From: CAZOWW01 sp964583765
GTDB taxonomy: Bacteria; Actinomycetota; Actinomycetes; Actinomycetales; Kineosporiaceae
Reading direction: 5' to 3'
Assembly: GCA_964583765.1 (NCBI GenBank)
Contig: CAZOWW010000025.1
Location: 1-47,322 of the forward strand
Length of the DNA stretch: 47,322 nucleotides
Below are positions 8,508 to 17,188 of the stretch, in pieces. A program made the position numbers and the translations under genes. How positions within the stretch are numbered: position 1 is the stretch's first letter; every line of letters starts with the position of its first letter. Below the pieces are notes generated by a model. The model did not search any database and was not told the origin of the DNA. It was given only the letters and a program-made list of their open reading frames with translations.

Positions 8508-9421
8508 GACCGGCCCCCCGCCGGTTCCGGTAGCACCATGGTGCCCACGCCCTCGGGGGTGAACACCTCCAGGAGCACGCTGTGCGCCACCCGGCCGTCG
8601 ATCACGTGCGCCTGCGGAACCCCGCCGCGTACCGCCCGCACGCAGGCCTCCATCTTGGGGATCATCCCCGACTCCAGGTCGGGCAGCATCCGCTCCAGGT
8701 CGTCGACGACCACGCTGGAGAGCAGGGACGACCGGTCGGGCCAGTCGGCGTACAGCCCCTCCACGTCGGTGAGCACGACGAGTTTCTGCGCATCGAGCGC
8801 GACCGCGAGCGCCGCGGCGGCGGTGTCGGCGTTGACGTTGAGCACGGTGCCGTCGTCGTCCGGAGCCACCGTGGAGACGACGGGGATCCGCCCGGCCTCG
8901 ATGAGGTCGATCACGGCGCCCGGGTCGACCTCGACGACATCGCCCACGAGGCCGACGTCCACCTGCTCGCCGTCCACGACCGCCTCGCGCCGCTCGGCCC
9001 GGAGCAGGCCGGCGTCCTCGCCGGAGAGGCCCACGGCCAGAGCCCCGTAGGCGTTGATCAGGCCGACGAGTTCCCGGCCGACCTGACCGACCAGGACCAT
9101 CCGGACCACGTCCATGGTCTCGGGCGTGGTGACCCGGTAGCCGCCCCGGAACTCGCTGGGGATGCCGAGGCGCTTGAGCATCGCCGAGATCTGGGGACCT
9201 CCGCCGTGCACGACGACCGGCCGCAGGCCCGCCGAGCGCAGGAACACGATGTCGCGGGCGAATGCCTGCTTCAGGGTGTCGTCGACCATGGCGTTGCCGC
9301 CGTACTTCACCACGACGATCGCGCCGTGGAAGCGCTGCAGCCAGGGCAGGGCCTCGACGAGGACGGAGGCCTTCTGCTGGGCCGTGGTCAGCCGAGGGTC
9401 GTGGAGTCCGCCGGGGGTCAC
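8504..9421 (-). CDS. argB: Acetylglutamate kinase
   Basis: Second step of arginine synthesis: phosphorylates N-acetylglutamate; often arginine-inhibited in families like this. The amino-acid kinase fold is clear, with VVVKYGGNAM at about 36-45, HGGGPQI near 73-79 and the nucleotide-site segment LNVNADTAAAALA at about 199-211. The product is 305 aa. The GTG start at 9421 has no ribosome site of its own. A 15-codon ORF with a good ribosome site ends on this GTG (GTGA), so initiation is probably by coupling. An alternative is that the true N-terminus is in the upstream frame, joined by a frameshift. Confidence 0.95.
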   Translation of the reverse strand: MTPGGLHDPRLTTAQQKASVLVEALPWLQRFHGAIVVVKYGGNAMVDDTLKQAFARDIVFLRSAGLRPVVVHGGGPQISAMLKRLGIPSEFRGGYRVTTPETMDVVRMVLVGQVGRELVGLINAYGALAVGLSGEDAGLLRAERREAVVDGEQVDVGLVGDVVEVDPGAVIDLIEAGRIPVVSTVAPDDDGTVLNVNADTAAAALAVALDAQKLVVLTDVEGLYADWPDRSSLLSSVVVDDLERMLPDLESGMIPKMEACVRAVRGGVPQAHVIDGRVAHSVLLEVFTPEGVGTMVLPEPAGGRS

Positions 9422-9465
9422 GGGATCGCCGTCGCCGTGGAGGGCGGGAGGGGGTTGGTCGTCAC
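9418..9465 (-). CDS. 15-codon leader ORF coupled to argB
   Basis: GTG at 9465 is preceded by GAGGAG with 8-nt spacing. It encodes MTTNPLPPSTATAIP (GTG read as M) and stops at TGA 9420-9418, which overlaps the argB GTG (9421-9419) as GTGA. argB itself lacks a ribosome site. The peptide contains no arginine, so it is not a classic arginine attenuator; the simplest reading is a coupling cistron. A sequencing or real frameshift that splits the ArgB N-terminus is the main alternative. Confidence 0.45.
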   Translation of the reverse strand: MTTNPLPPSTATAIP

Positions 9466-9607
9466 GGGCCGTTCTCCTCGCAGTACCTCAGGAATGGGGC
9501 CTGGACACGTGCGGCAGGGCCGCGGGTGCCGGCTCGGGCGGGGTCTCGGGTGGGCTGGTCGGGCCTCGGGGGACCGGATCGGGTCCTGGGCAGGCGCGGG
9601 TCGGGTC

Positions 9608-10762
9608 CTAGGTGGAGTAGGCGCTGTTCTCGTGGACGTAGTCGTGGGTGAGGTCGTTGGTCCACACCGTCGCGGCCACGTCCCCGGCCTTCAGGTCGAT
9701 GCGCACGGCGACCTGCCGGCCGGACAGGTCGATCAGGGAGCGGCTCTCCCCCGGCTGCCCGTCGCGGCAGACCCACACCCCGTTGATCGCCACGTCGAGG
9801 GCATCGGGCTCGAACCGGGCCGCGGTGGTGCCCACGGCCGCGAGGATGCGGCCCCAGTTGGGGTCCTGTCCGAAGATCGCGCACTTGAAGAGATTGCTGC
9901 GGGCGACGGCGTGGCCGACCTCTAGGGCGTCCGCCTCGTCCGCCGCACCCACCACCTCGAGGGTGATGACGTGCGCGGCGCCCTCGGCGTCGTCGATGAG
10001 CTGCATCGCCAGGTCGTGGCAGACCGCGTGGACCGCCGCACCGAGGCTCTCGGGCGAGGGGGCGATACCGCTGGCGCCCGAGGCGAGCAGCACGACGGTG
10101 TCGTTCGTGGACATGCAGCCGTCGCCGTCGAGCCGGTCGAAGGTCCGGCGGGTCGCGGCGCGCAGGGCACCGTCCAGGACCGCGGCCTCGGCCACGGCGT
10201 CCGTGGTCAGGACGACCAGCATGGTGGCCAGGCCCGGGGCGATCATGCCCGCACCCTTGGCCATGCCGCCCACGCTCCAGCCCGCGGGATCGGTGACCGC
10301 CGCGTTCTTGGCCCGGGTGTCCGTGGTCATGATCGCGGTGGCGGCGTCCTCGCCGCCGTCCCCGGAGAGTGCCCCGAGGGCGGCGGTGATCCCCGTGGCG
10401 AGTCGAGGTGCCACTATCGGTTCGCCGATCATGCCCGTGGAGCAGACCACCACGTCCTCGGCCCGGATGCCGAGCGCCGCTGCTACCTGGTGCGCGCTCG
10501 CCCGGGTGACCTCGAAACCCGCCGGACCGGTGTAGCAGTTGGCGCCGCCCGAGTTGAGCAGCACCGCGTGCACGACACCGTCGGCGCTTGCCTGCACGCT
10601 CCAGCGCACCGGGTTCGCCGTGCAGCGGTTGCTCGTGTAGACGGCCGCCGCGTCGAACCGCGGTCCGTCGTTGACGACGAGCGCCACGTCCGGGCGACCG
10701 CTGGCCTTGAGCCCCGCGGTCACGCCGCTGGCCCGGAATCCCCCCGGTGTCGTCACGCTCAC
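9608..10762 (-). CDS. argJ: Glutamate N-acetyltransferase / ornithine acetyltransferase
   Basis: Transfers the acetyl group from N-acetylornithine to glutamate, recycling acetate in the arginine pathway. It belongs to the self-cleaving Ntn-hydrolase-like ArgJ family. The autocleavage site is MAKGAGMIAPGLATML, with Thr180 expected as the nucleophile that becomes the first residue of the beta chain. The oxyanion region STGMIGEP is at about 108-115. The 384-aa product starts with a GTG that overlaps the argC stop (GTGA). After the TAG stop a 186-bp gap, the longest inside the operon, leads to argB. Whether it is also bifunctional (acetyl-CoA dependent) cannot be told. Confidence 0.96.
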   Translation of the reverse strand: MSVTTPGGFRASGVTAGLKASGRPDVALVVNDGPRFDAAAVYTSNRCTANPVRWSVQASADGVVHAVLLNSGGANCYTGPAGFEVTRASAHQVAAALGIRAEDVVVCSTGMIGEPIVAPRLATGITAALGALSGDGGEDAATAIMTTDTRAKNAAVTDPAGWSVGGMAKGAGMIAPGLATMLVVLTTDAVAEAAVLDGALRAATRRTFDRLDGDGCMSTNDTVVLLASGASGIAPSPESLGAAVHAVCHDLAMQLIDDAEGAAHVITLEVVGAADEADALEVGHAVARSNLFKCAIFGQDPNWGRILAAVGTTAARFEPDALDVAINGVWVCRDGQPGESRSLIDLSGRQVAVRIDLKAGDVAATVWTNDLTHDYVHENSAYST

Positions 10763-11844
10763 GGTGCCACCCCCACGCTCGTCAGTCCGGTGGTCTCCGG
10801 CAGCCCCAGGGCCAGGTTGGCCGACTGCAGCGCCCCGCCGGCGGTGCCCTTGGTCAGGTTGTCGATCGCCGCGACCACGACCACGCGACCGGCCCGGTGG
10901 TCCACGGCCACCTGCAGCAGTGCGGTGTTGGCACCCACCGTGTCCGCGGTGCGCGGCCAGCGCCCCTCGGGGAGCAGCCGGACGAACGGCTCGTCGGCGT
11001 AGGCCTGCTCCCAGACCGCGCGCACCGCGGCGGGATCGACCCGTGCGCCGGGCCCGGCCTGTCCGCCCGCCGCTCCCCCCACGTTGGAGCGGAGCCGCGC
11101 AGTGCAGGTGGCGAGGATGCCACGGGACATCGGCGCCAGCGTCGGGGTGAAGGAGACCCGCACCGGTTCCCCGGCCGCCAGGGTCAGGTTCTGCTCCATC
11201 TCGGGGGTGTGGCGGTGGACGCCGCCCACGCCGTAGGGGCTCATCGAGCCCATCACCTCACTGCCCAGGAGGTGCGTCTTGGCGGCTTTGCCCGCCCCCG
11301 AGGTACCGCTCGCGGCCACCACGACCACATCGGGCTCGAGAACCCCGGCGGCGAAGCCCGGGGCCAGCGCCAGGGACACCGCGGTCGGGTAGCAGCCGGG
11401 CACGGCGACACGCCGGGCCCCGACCAGGGCGTCCCGCCCTCGCGACCCGTCGGCGCGCAGGAGTTCGGGCAGCCCGTACGGCCACCAGCCCGCGTAGGGG
11501 GTGTCGTAGTACTCGGCCCAGGCCGCACCGTCCACGAGCCGGTGGTCGGCCCCGCAGTCGACGACCAGCACGTCGGACGGCAGCGCCGCCGCGACGGGCG
11601 CACTCGCCCCGTGCGGCAGCGCCAGGAAGACGACATCGTGTCCGGCCAGGACGTCCGGGGTCGTGGCCTCCAGCACGCGATCCGCGAGGGGCACCAGCTG
11701 GGGCTGGAGCTCGCCGAGCGCCGTCCCGGCATTGGCACCCGCCGTCAACGCCCCGATCCGGGCGCCGGGATGCGCCAGCAACAGCCGCAGAATCTCTCCG
11801 CCCGCGTAACCGCTGGCCCCGGCGACGGCAACCGTGAACTCCAT
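10759..11844 (-). CDS. argC: N-acetyl-gamma-glutamyl-phosphate reductase
   Basis: NADPH-dependent reduction of N-acetylglutamyl phosphate to the semialdehyde; 361 aa. The Rossmann motif GASGYAGGEILRLL is at 9-22. The catalytic Cys151 lies in VPGCYPTAVSLAL. HRHTPEMEQNL is at about 209-219. This is the first arg gene of the operon. The ATG lies 8 nt after a TATAGT box, with an inverted repeat around it, so the mRNA is probably leaderless or nearly so and arginine-regulated. It overlaps argJ by GTGA. Confidence 0.97.
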   Translation of the reverse strand: MEFTVAVAGASGYAGGEILRLLLAHPGARIGALTAGANAGTALGELQPQLVPLADRVLEATTPDVLAGHDVVFLALPHGASAPVAAALPSDVLVVDCGADHRLVDGAAWAEYYDTPYAGWWPYGLPELLRADGSRGRDALVGARRVAVPGCYPTAVSLALAPGFAAGVLEPDVVVVAASGTSGAGKAAKTHLLGSEVMGSMSPYGVGGVHRHTPEMEQNLTLAAGEPVRVSFTPTLAPMSRGILATCTARLRSNVGGAAGGQAGPGARVDPAAVRAVWEQAYADEPFVRLLPEGRWPRTADTVGANTALLQVAVDHRAGRVVVVAAIDNLTKGTAGGALQSANLALGLPETTGLTSVGVAP

Positions 11845-11847
11845 GCC

Positions 11848-11886
11848 GCATGACTATACGGATGACCGCAAGGTCATGCAATGAAC
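11848..11886 (-). promoter_or_regulatory. Arginine operon promoter and candidate ArgR operator
   Basis: On the minus strand TTGCAT, 17 nt and TATAGT (11858-11853) end 8 nt before the argC ATG. A perfect inverted repeat, GCATGAC (11848-11854) and GTCATGC (11873-11879), flanks the -10 with an 18-nt spacer, and GGATGAC (11860-11866) is a further half-site. TTGCATG-type half-sites resemble ARG boxes reported ahead of actinobacterial argC genes. Assignment to ArgR is inference from position. Confidence 0.55.
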
Positions 11887-11897
11887 TTCCCATCACA

Positions 11898-12737
11898 TCA
11901 CCCGGAGGCGTCCCTCGTGGACGATCGGGTCGCCCGTAGGGAGTAGACGAGCGGGATCTGCGGGTCCCCCGGGAGGGGCGTGTAACACCCCGCGAACGCG
12001 TCCCGTCGCAGCGCCGGCAGCCCGGGGCCGTGTGCCGCGGGATGCTCGTGGAGGAACTCGATCCGCAGTCCGGCTCCCGCGAGCGCGGTGACGATCTCAC
12101 CCAGGGTGTGGTGCCACTGGACACTGAGGCGGTTCTCGAGCGCCGCTCGACCTGCGTACCCGGACCCCTCGTCGACCACCATGGGCCGACGATCGAAGTA
12201 GTCCCGTTCCAGGGTGCGGCCGTCCACCCCGAGCATCCCGGTCAGCGGGTGGTACTCGGCCAGGTAGACGAATCCGCCGTCCGCCACCAGGGACGCCGCG
12301 ACGGCGGCCCAGCGATCCAGGTCGGGCAGCCAGACCAACGCCCCCGGCCCCGTGTACACGATGTCGAAGCGGCGTTCATCCAGCACCTTCCCGGCCTCGT
12401 ACACGTCCGCCTCGACGAAACGGGCACGGTCCTCCAGACCCGCCTCCGCGGCGAGTCCCCGCGCGATGCCCAGTGCCTGCGCGGAGAAGTCGAGCCCGGT
12501 GACCTCGGCCCCCTGCCGGGCCCAGGAGAGCGTGTCCTGCCCGAGGTGGCACTGCAGGTGCACCAGGCTGCGACCGGTCACGTCGCCGATCTCGGCCAGT
12601 TCGAACGGGCGCAGGGTGGAGCGTCCGGCACGGAACCCGGCCAGGTCGTAGAGTTCACCGGAGGCGTGCACGACGGCGCGTTCGTCCCAGTTGGCGCGGT
12701 TCACCCGCAACCAGTCGACGCTGTCGCCCGGGGTCAC
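11898..12737 (-). CDS. Class I SAM-dependent methyltransferase
   Basis: A 279-aa Rossmann-fold methyltransferase. Residues about 1-20 (DWLRVNRANWDERA) are typical of a family of uncharacterised actinobacterial methyltransferases. The SAM motif I region is LVHLQCHLGQDTLSWARQGA at about 58-77, with acidic motif II in GLDFSAQAL at about 81-89 and a further Asp in VEADVYEA. The substrate is not predictable. The GTG start has only a weak ribosome site. The stop lies 53 bp before the argC ATG in the same direction, so read-through into the arg operon is possible, but the argC promoter sits in between. Confidence 0.85.
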   Translation of the reverse strand: MTPGDSVDWLRVNRANWDERAVVHASGELYDLAGFRAGRSTLRPFELAEIGDVTGRSLVHLQCHLGQDTLSWARQGAEVTGLDFSAQALGIARGLAAEAGLEDRARFVEADVYEAGKVLDERRFDIVYTGPGALVWLPDLDRWAAVAASLVADGGFVYLAEYHPLTGMLGVDGRTLERDYFDRRPMVVDEGSGYAGRAALENRLSVQWHHTLGEIVTALAGAGLRIEFLHEHPAAHGPGLPALRRDAFAGCYTPLPGDPQIPLVYSLRATRSSTRDASG

Positions 12738-13165
12738 CTCAGGTCACCGGTCCCCCGAGCTCGCCGCTCCCTGCGCACCACCGCCACCCCTGATCCCCTC
12801 TCACCGCAGGCCCGCACCGTGCCGGACCAGCTCTGGGCAGCCGCGCCCCGTCCGGGACACACCGCGCCCGGACCGACAACGCCCGAGCCTCACCGCGGCC
12901 TCGGACGCCGCGCCCCGCAGACACTTCTTCCCCGGACGCGCTGGGTACCCGACTCGACCGACCCCTTCACCACGGCGTCGCCGTCAGCGACGGACATACC
13001 CGAGGATCCGGGCATGGCATCGACGGATGCCCATCATGGTGCACAGGCGGTGACGACGCCAGGGGCCGATTGCCCCCCGCGCTCACGATGCGTCCGCTCC
13101 GGCCAGGTGGGAGGGCCCTCGCGGGCCACCGGTTTCCGTCGATGACGGGACGTCAGGCGCACGAA
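12738..13165. other. Gene-free stretch between pheT and the methyltransferase
   Basis: No credible gene is seen. Open frames here lack ribosome sites and recognisable sequence. Two small hairpins occur: CGTCGC-cgtca-GCGACG around 12976-12992 and GGGCAT...ATGCCC at 13010-13032. The methyltransferase promoter should lie here, but I find no convincing -35/-10 pair. Confidence 0.4.
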
Positions 13166-13197
13166 GGCCCGGGCCCTCGCTGACGAGAGCCCGGGCC
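13166..13197 (-). terminator. Terminator after pheT
   Basis: An inverted repeat of 13 bp with one mismatch (13166-13178 with 13185-13197; core GGCCCGGGC / GCCCGGGCC) has a 6-nt loop. It lies about 80 nt after the pheT stop and is the strongest hairpin in the gap. There is no T-tract. Confidence 0.65.
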
Positions 13198-13201
13198 CCA
13201 C

Positions 13202-13231
13202 GATCAGGGCAACCCGGATCAGGGCAACCCG
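13202..13231. repeat. 15-bp tandem duplication after pheT
   Basis: Two exact head-to-tail copies of GATCAGGGCAACCCG lie between the pheT stop and its terminator hairpin. It is a non-coding duplication, one of several short tandem repeats in the window. Confidence 0.9.
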
Positions 13232-13279
13232 GAGAGGAGCGGAGGCCGCGGGCCGGACGGCCGCGGCACCCGCCAGGCC

Positions 13280-15808
13280 TCACTGGCCGCGCAGCACCGC
13301 CCCGCAGCGACGCTCCGCCTCGGCCACGGCACCGGACCGCGTGCCGGAGATCTCCTCGGCGGTCAGGGTGTGGTCGGCGGCCCGGAGCCGCAGCGCGAAC
13401 GCCAGCGACTTGCGGCCCGCACCGACCTGCGGACCGGTGTAGATGTCGAACAGCCGCACGGACTCCAGGAGCTCCCCGGCCCCGGCCCGCAGCGCCTCCC
13501 CGACCCGGCCGGCCGGCACCGCGGCGTCCACCACCAGCGCCAGGTCCTCCTTGGCGACCGGGTAGGTGCTGACCGGCACGGCTTCCCTCACCGCCCCCGA
13601 GGCTGCGGTGAGGACGTCGAGGTCGAGCTCGGCGACGCAGGTCCGCGCCGGCACCCCGAGGGCCTGCACCACCTTGGGGTGCAGCTCGCCCGCGTGGCCG
13701 ACCAGGACACCGTTCACCTCGAGCCGGGCACACCGGCCCGGGTGCCACGGCGCGTGGTCGTCGGCGGTCACGTCCAGGTGCACCCCGACCGTGCGGGCGA
13801 CGAGCTCGGCGGCGGCCACGGCGTCCGCCCAGTCCACGAGCCGTCCGGGACCCCACCAGCCCGCCGGCTCCCACTGCCCGGCCAGCACGAGGGCCACGTG
13901 CCGCGGCTGGGCCGGGACCCCGGCGAGCACCGCGTCCAGTGCGGCCGCGGACGGCCGCGAGGTCACCGGCGGCCGGGCGGCCACCGCGTCGAGGCTCGCG
14001 GGCCGGGTCACCAGACCCAACTCGAACAGCGCCACGTCGGTGGTGCCCCGGCCGATGTTGCGACGCAGGGTCTCCAGCAGGTTGGGCAGCAGGGTGGTCC
14101 GCAGCTCGGGCTGCTGGTCCGAGAGCGGGTTCGCCAGGCGCAGTGCCCGGCGGCGCGGGTCGTCGGCGTCCAGCCCGAGCGCGTCGTGCACCGAGGGCGA
14201 GACGAACGGCACGGACAGCACCTCGACGAGCCCCGACTCGGCCAGGGCCCGCGCCACGGTACGGCGCACCCGCTGCCCGTGGGTCAGGCCCCGCCCCGCC
14301 GGTGCGGTCGGCAGCACCGAAGGGATGTGCTCGTAGCCCCGCAGACGCGCGACCTCCTCGGCCAGGTCGACCCCCGCCACGAGGTCCGGACGCCAGGACG
14401 GCGCGGACACGATCAGGTCGGCGTCCTCCTCGGAGACCCGGCAACCGATCTCGGTGAGTGTGGCGACCACCTCACCCCGGGTCCAGCCGACCCCCACCAC
14501 GCGGGCGGGCAGGTCGGCGGGCATGCGGATCGGGGGCCTCGGCACCCGCTCGTCGATGTCGGTGGCCGGACCGACGGTGCCGCCGCCGAACTCCACCAGC
14601 AGGCGAGTGGCCAGTTCGGCCGCCGCGTCCGCCAGTTCGGTGTCCACCCCGCGCTCGAACCGGCGGCTCGCCTCGGTGGACAGCTTGTGCCGCCGGGAGG
14701 TTCGCGCCACGGTGACCGCGTCGAAGTGCGCGGCCTCCAGCAGGATGTTCCGCGTGTCGCCGGTGACCTCGCTGCTCGCCCCGCCCATCACCCCGGCCAT
14801 GGCGAGCACGCGCTCGCCGTCGTGGTCGGTGATCAGCAGATCCTCGGGGTCGAGTGCCCGGTCCACGTCGTCCAGGGTCACCAGGTGCTCGCCCGGACGG
14901 GCCCGGCGCACCACGATCGCCCCGGACAGCCGGTCGAGGTCGAAGGCGTGCAGGGGCTGGCCGAGGCCGAGCATCACGTAGTTGGTCACGTCCACGGCCA
15001 GCGAGATCGGGCGCATACCCGCCTGCTCGAGCCGCCGCTGCATCCAGCGGGGGGACGGCGCGGCAGCGTCGACCCCGCGGATCACCCGGGCGACGTACCG
15101 GTCGGCGCCGAGGCGCCCGCGAATCGGCGCGTCGTCGGCCAGGCGCACCTCGAAGCCGTCAGCCGCGGGCTTGGGCACGTCCAGCAGCGCCGGGTCTGTG
15201 AACCGGGCTCCGGTGGCGTGGGCGTACTCCCGGGCGACCCCGCGCACGCTGAACGCGTACCCGCGGTCCGGGGTGACGTTGACCTCGACGGTCTCCTCCC
15301 CCAGGCCGAGCAGTTCGATCGCGCTCGAACCGCAGGGCGCGTCCGCGAGCCCCCACTCGACGAGGCGGATGATCCCGGAATGGTCGTCGCCCAGGCCCAG
15401 CTCCCGGGCCGAGCAGATCATGCCGTCGGACAGGTGCCCGTAGGTCTTGCGGGCCGAGATCGTGAAGCCGCCGGGCAGCACCGTGCCGGGCAGGCTCACC
15501 ACGACCTTGTCCCCGACCACGAAGTTGCGGGCGCCGCAGACCAGCCACCGGGGGCCGTGGCCGCCCGCGCCGTCCTGCGGACCGTGCGCACCGACGTCCA
15601 CGGAGCACCAGCGGATGGTCTTGCCGTTGCGCTGGGGTTCCTCGGCGATGGTCAGCACCTGACCGACCACCAGCGGGCCGCTCACCGCGGCGCCGTGAAT
15701 CGCCTCCTCCTCCAGCCCCACCCGTACCAGGTCGGCGGCGACCTGTTCACCGGTCACTCCCGCCGGAAGACCTACGTACTCGCCCAGCCAGGGCAACGGG
15801 ACGCGCAT
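13280..15808 (-). CDS. pheT: Phenylalanyl-tRNA synthetase beta subunit
   Basis: The 842-aa beta chain of the (alpha-beta)2 enzyme. It begins MRVPLPWLGEYVGLP. A tRNA-binding EMAP/OB domain spans about 42-155, followed by the B3/B4 editing region (about 210-400), the B5 domain (about 420-490), a catalytic-like core and a C-terminal FDX-ACB domain that binds the tRNA anticodon region (about 745-840, ending in the RSGAVAEAERRCGAVLRG segment). Length is normal. The ATG lies 3 nt after the pheS stop, so the pair is a tight operon. A 15-bp duplication and a hairpin follow. Confidence 0.97.
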   Translation of the reverse strand: MRVPLPWLGEYVGLPAGVTGEQVAADLVRVGLEEEAIHGAAVSGPLVVGQVLTIAEEPQRNGKTIRWCSVDVGAHGPQDGAGGHGPRWLVCGARNFVVGDKVVVSLPGTVLPGGFTISARKTYGHLSDGMICSARELGLGDDHSGIIRLVEWGLADAPCGSSAIELLGLGEETVEVNVTPDRGYAFSVRGVAREYAHATGARFTDPALLDVPKPAADGFEVRLADDAPIRGRLGADRYVARVIRGVDAAAPSPRWMQRRLEQAGMRPISLAVDVTNYVMLGLGQPLHAFDLDRLSGAIVVRRARPGEHLVTLDDVDRALDPEDLLITDHDGERVLAMAGVMGGASSEVTGDTRNILLEAAHFDAVTVARTSRRHKLSTEASRRFERGVDTELADAAAELATRLLVEFGGGTVGPATDIDERVPRPPIRMPADLPARVVGVGWTRGEVVATLTEIGCRVSEEDADLIVSAPSWRPDLVAGVDLAEEVARLRGYEHIPSVLPTAPAGRGLTHGQRVRRTVARALAESGLVEVLSVPFVSPSVHDALGLDADDPRRRALRLANPLSDQQPELRTTLLPNLLETLRRNIGRGTTDVALFELGLVTRPASLDAVAARPPVTSRPSAAALDAVLAGVPAQPRHVALVLAGQWEPAGWWGPGRLVDWADAVAAAELVARTVGVHLDVTADDHAPWHPGRCARLEVNGVLVGHAGELHPKVVQALGVPARTCVAELDLDVLTAASGAVREAVPVSTYPVAKEDLALVVDAAVPAGRVGEALRAGAGELLESVRLFDIYTGPQVGAGRKSLAFALRLRAADHTLTAEEISGTRSGAVAEAERRCGAVLRGQ

Positions 15809-15811
15809 GAC

Positions 15812-16915
15812 TCAGACCTCCATCCCGTAGTGCAGGCTGAACCGGACGTCGCCCTCGACGATGTCGTGCATGTCGGCGATGCCGTGCCGGAACATCAGCG
15901 TGCGCTCCATCCCCATACCGAACGCGAACCCCGTGTACTCCTGCGGATCGACCCCGCAGGCCCGGAGCACATTGGGGTTGACCATGCCGCAGCCGCCCCA
16001 CTCGATCCACCCGGTGCCCCGGCAGGTGCGGCAGTCGGGGTCGAGGGCGCCGGTGGCACCCACGCACAGGAAGCACCGCAGGTCCAGTTCGGCGCTGGGC
16101 TCGGTGAAGGGGAAGAAGGACGGGCGCAGGCGGGTGGTGATGCCGGCCCCGAACATGGACGTCGCGAAGTGGTCGAGCGTGCCCTTGAGGTGGGCCATGG
16201 TCAGACCCCGGTCGACGGCGAGGCCCTCCACCTGGTGGAAGACCGGCGTGTGCGTGGCGTCCAGCTCGTCGGTCCGGAAGACCTTGCCCGGGCAGATCAC
16301 GTAGACCGGCAGCTCGCGGGTGAGCAGCGCCCGCGCCTGCACCGGGGAGGTGTGCGTGCGCAGCACCAGGCCCGAGTCCGGCGGGTCGACGAAGAACGTG
16401 TCCTGCATCTGGCGCGCGGGGTGATCGGGGTCGAAGTTGAGCGCGTCGAAGTTGAACCACTCCGCCTCGACCTCGGGGCCCTCGGCGATCTCCCAGCCCA
16501 TGGCGAGGAAGACGTCACCGATCCGCTCCGCGATCGACTCCAGCGGATGCCGCGCCCCGACCGGGCGGCGTCCGACCGGGACGGTGACGTCCACCGCCTC
16601 CTCGACCAGCACGCGCGCGTCCCGCTCGGCCTCCAGGACGACCTGGCGCGCGGCGAGGGCCGCGTTCAGCCGGCCGCGGGCCGCACCGATCACCCGGCCG
16701 GCCTCGGCACGGTCGGCCGGGGCCGTCGTGCCGATGGCCCGGTTGGCCAGGGCGATGGGGCTGCGGTCACCGGTGTGCTCCAGGCGCACGCGGCGCAGCG
16801 CGTCGAGGTCCGCCGCGGCGGCCACCGCCGCCAGCCCCGACTGCACGATCTCCTCGACCCGCTGCGGGGTCGGCACGCCCGGCGCAGGGCTCTGCTCACT
16901 CACTTCGAGGCTCAC
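15812..16915 (-). CDS. pheS: Phenylalanyl-tRNA synthetase alpha subunit
   Basis: Catalytic alpha chain (367 aa) of PheRS, class II fold. It shows the N-terminal coiled-coil region, GARHPLESIAERIGDVFLAMGWE (about 102-124), the motif-2 region and the GMGMERTLMFRHGI motif 3 near the end. A Cys-rich insert with CFLC, CRTC and WGGCGMVN is the putative zinc insert seen in actinobacterial PheS. The start is ambiguous: three 16-bp repeats across the start each contain GTG-AGT-GAG. GTG at 16915 (in the second copy) and GTG at 16903 (in the first copy, four codons in) are both in frame, neither with a clear ribosome site. Confidence 0.96.
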   Translation of the reverse strand: MSLEVSEQSPAPGVPTPQRVEEIVQSGLAAVAAAADLDALRRVRLEHTGDRSPIALANRAIGTTAPADRAEAGRVIGAARGRLNAALAARQVVLEAERDARVLVEEAVDVTVPVGRRPVGARHPLESIAERIGDVFLAMGWEIAEGPEVEAEWFNFDALNFDPDHPARQMQDTFFVDPPDSGLVLRTHTSPVQARALLTRELPVYVICPGKVFRTDELDATHTPVFHQVEGLAVDRGLTMAHLKGTLDHFATSMFGAGITTRLRPSFFPFTEPSAELDLRCFLCVGATGALDPDCRTCRGTGWIEWGGCGMVNPNVLRACGVDPQEYTGFAFGMGMERTLMFRHGIADMHDIVEGDVRFSLHYGMEV

Positions 16916-16942
16916 TCACTTCGAGGCTCACTCACTTCGGGT
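16895..16942. repeat. Three 16-bp tandem repeats over the pheS start
   Basis: The unit CTCACTCACTTCGAGG is repeated at 16895-16910, 16911-16926 and, for 14 of 16 bases, 16927-16940. Read on the minus strand each unit carries GAAGTGAGTGAG, so each supplies candidate GTG codons. Because 16 is not a multiple of 3, copies shift frame relative to one another. Confidence 0.9.
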
Positions 16943-17160
16943 CCAGCACGTTGGGTCCCACCATCACGGCAGACGTCTCCCAGTGACGACATCGTCGCCG
17001 CCGTCGGTCGACGTTCCCCGTCCGACCAGGGCGATCCTCTCAGATCCCGCGCGCCGACCGCGAAGGGGTTGACAGGCGGTGACCTCGCGCAGGCACCGTG
17101 CACGCGCCACCGACGCGTGTCGACCGAGGACGGGAACGGCCGGACCGTGGGTGCCGGACG

Positions 17161-17180
17161 CCGCGGTCACGGGGCCGCGG
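17161..17180 (-). terminator. Possible weak terminator after the SpoU gene
   Basis: CCGCGG at 17161-17166 and 17175-17180 can pair across an 8-nt loop just after the methyltransferase stop. It is short, and CCGCGG is self-complementary anyway, so this is tentative. Confidence 0.3.
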
Positions 17181-17188
17181 TCGGCAGG

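Noticed and set aside
12739..12924. 61-codon minus-strand frame upstream of the methyltransferase
   Set aside because: No ribosome site, Arg/Gly/Ala-biased composition, no family resemblance; likely a chance frame.
16940..16965. TGGGACC before pheS as the antiterminator bulge of a T-box
   Set aside because: The variable base does not match the A discriminator expected for tRNA-Phe, no stem I or terminator could be drawn, and such heptamers are common by chance here.
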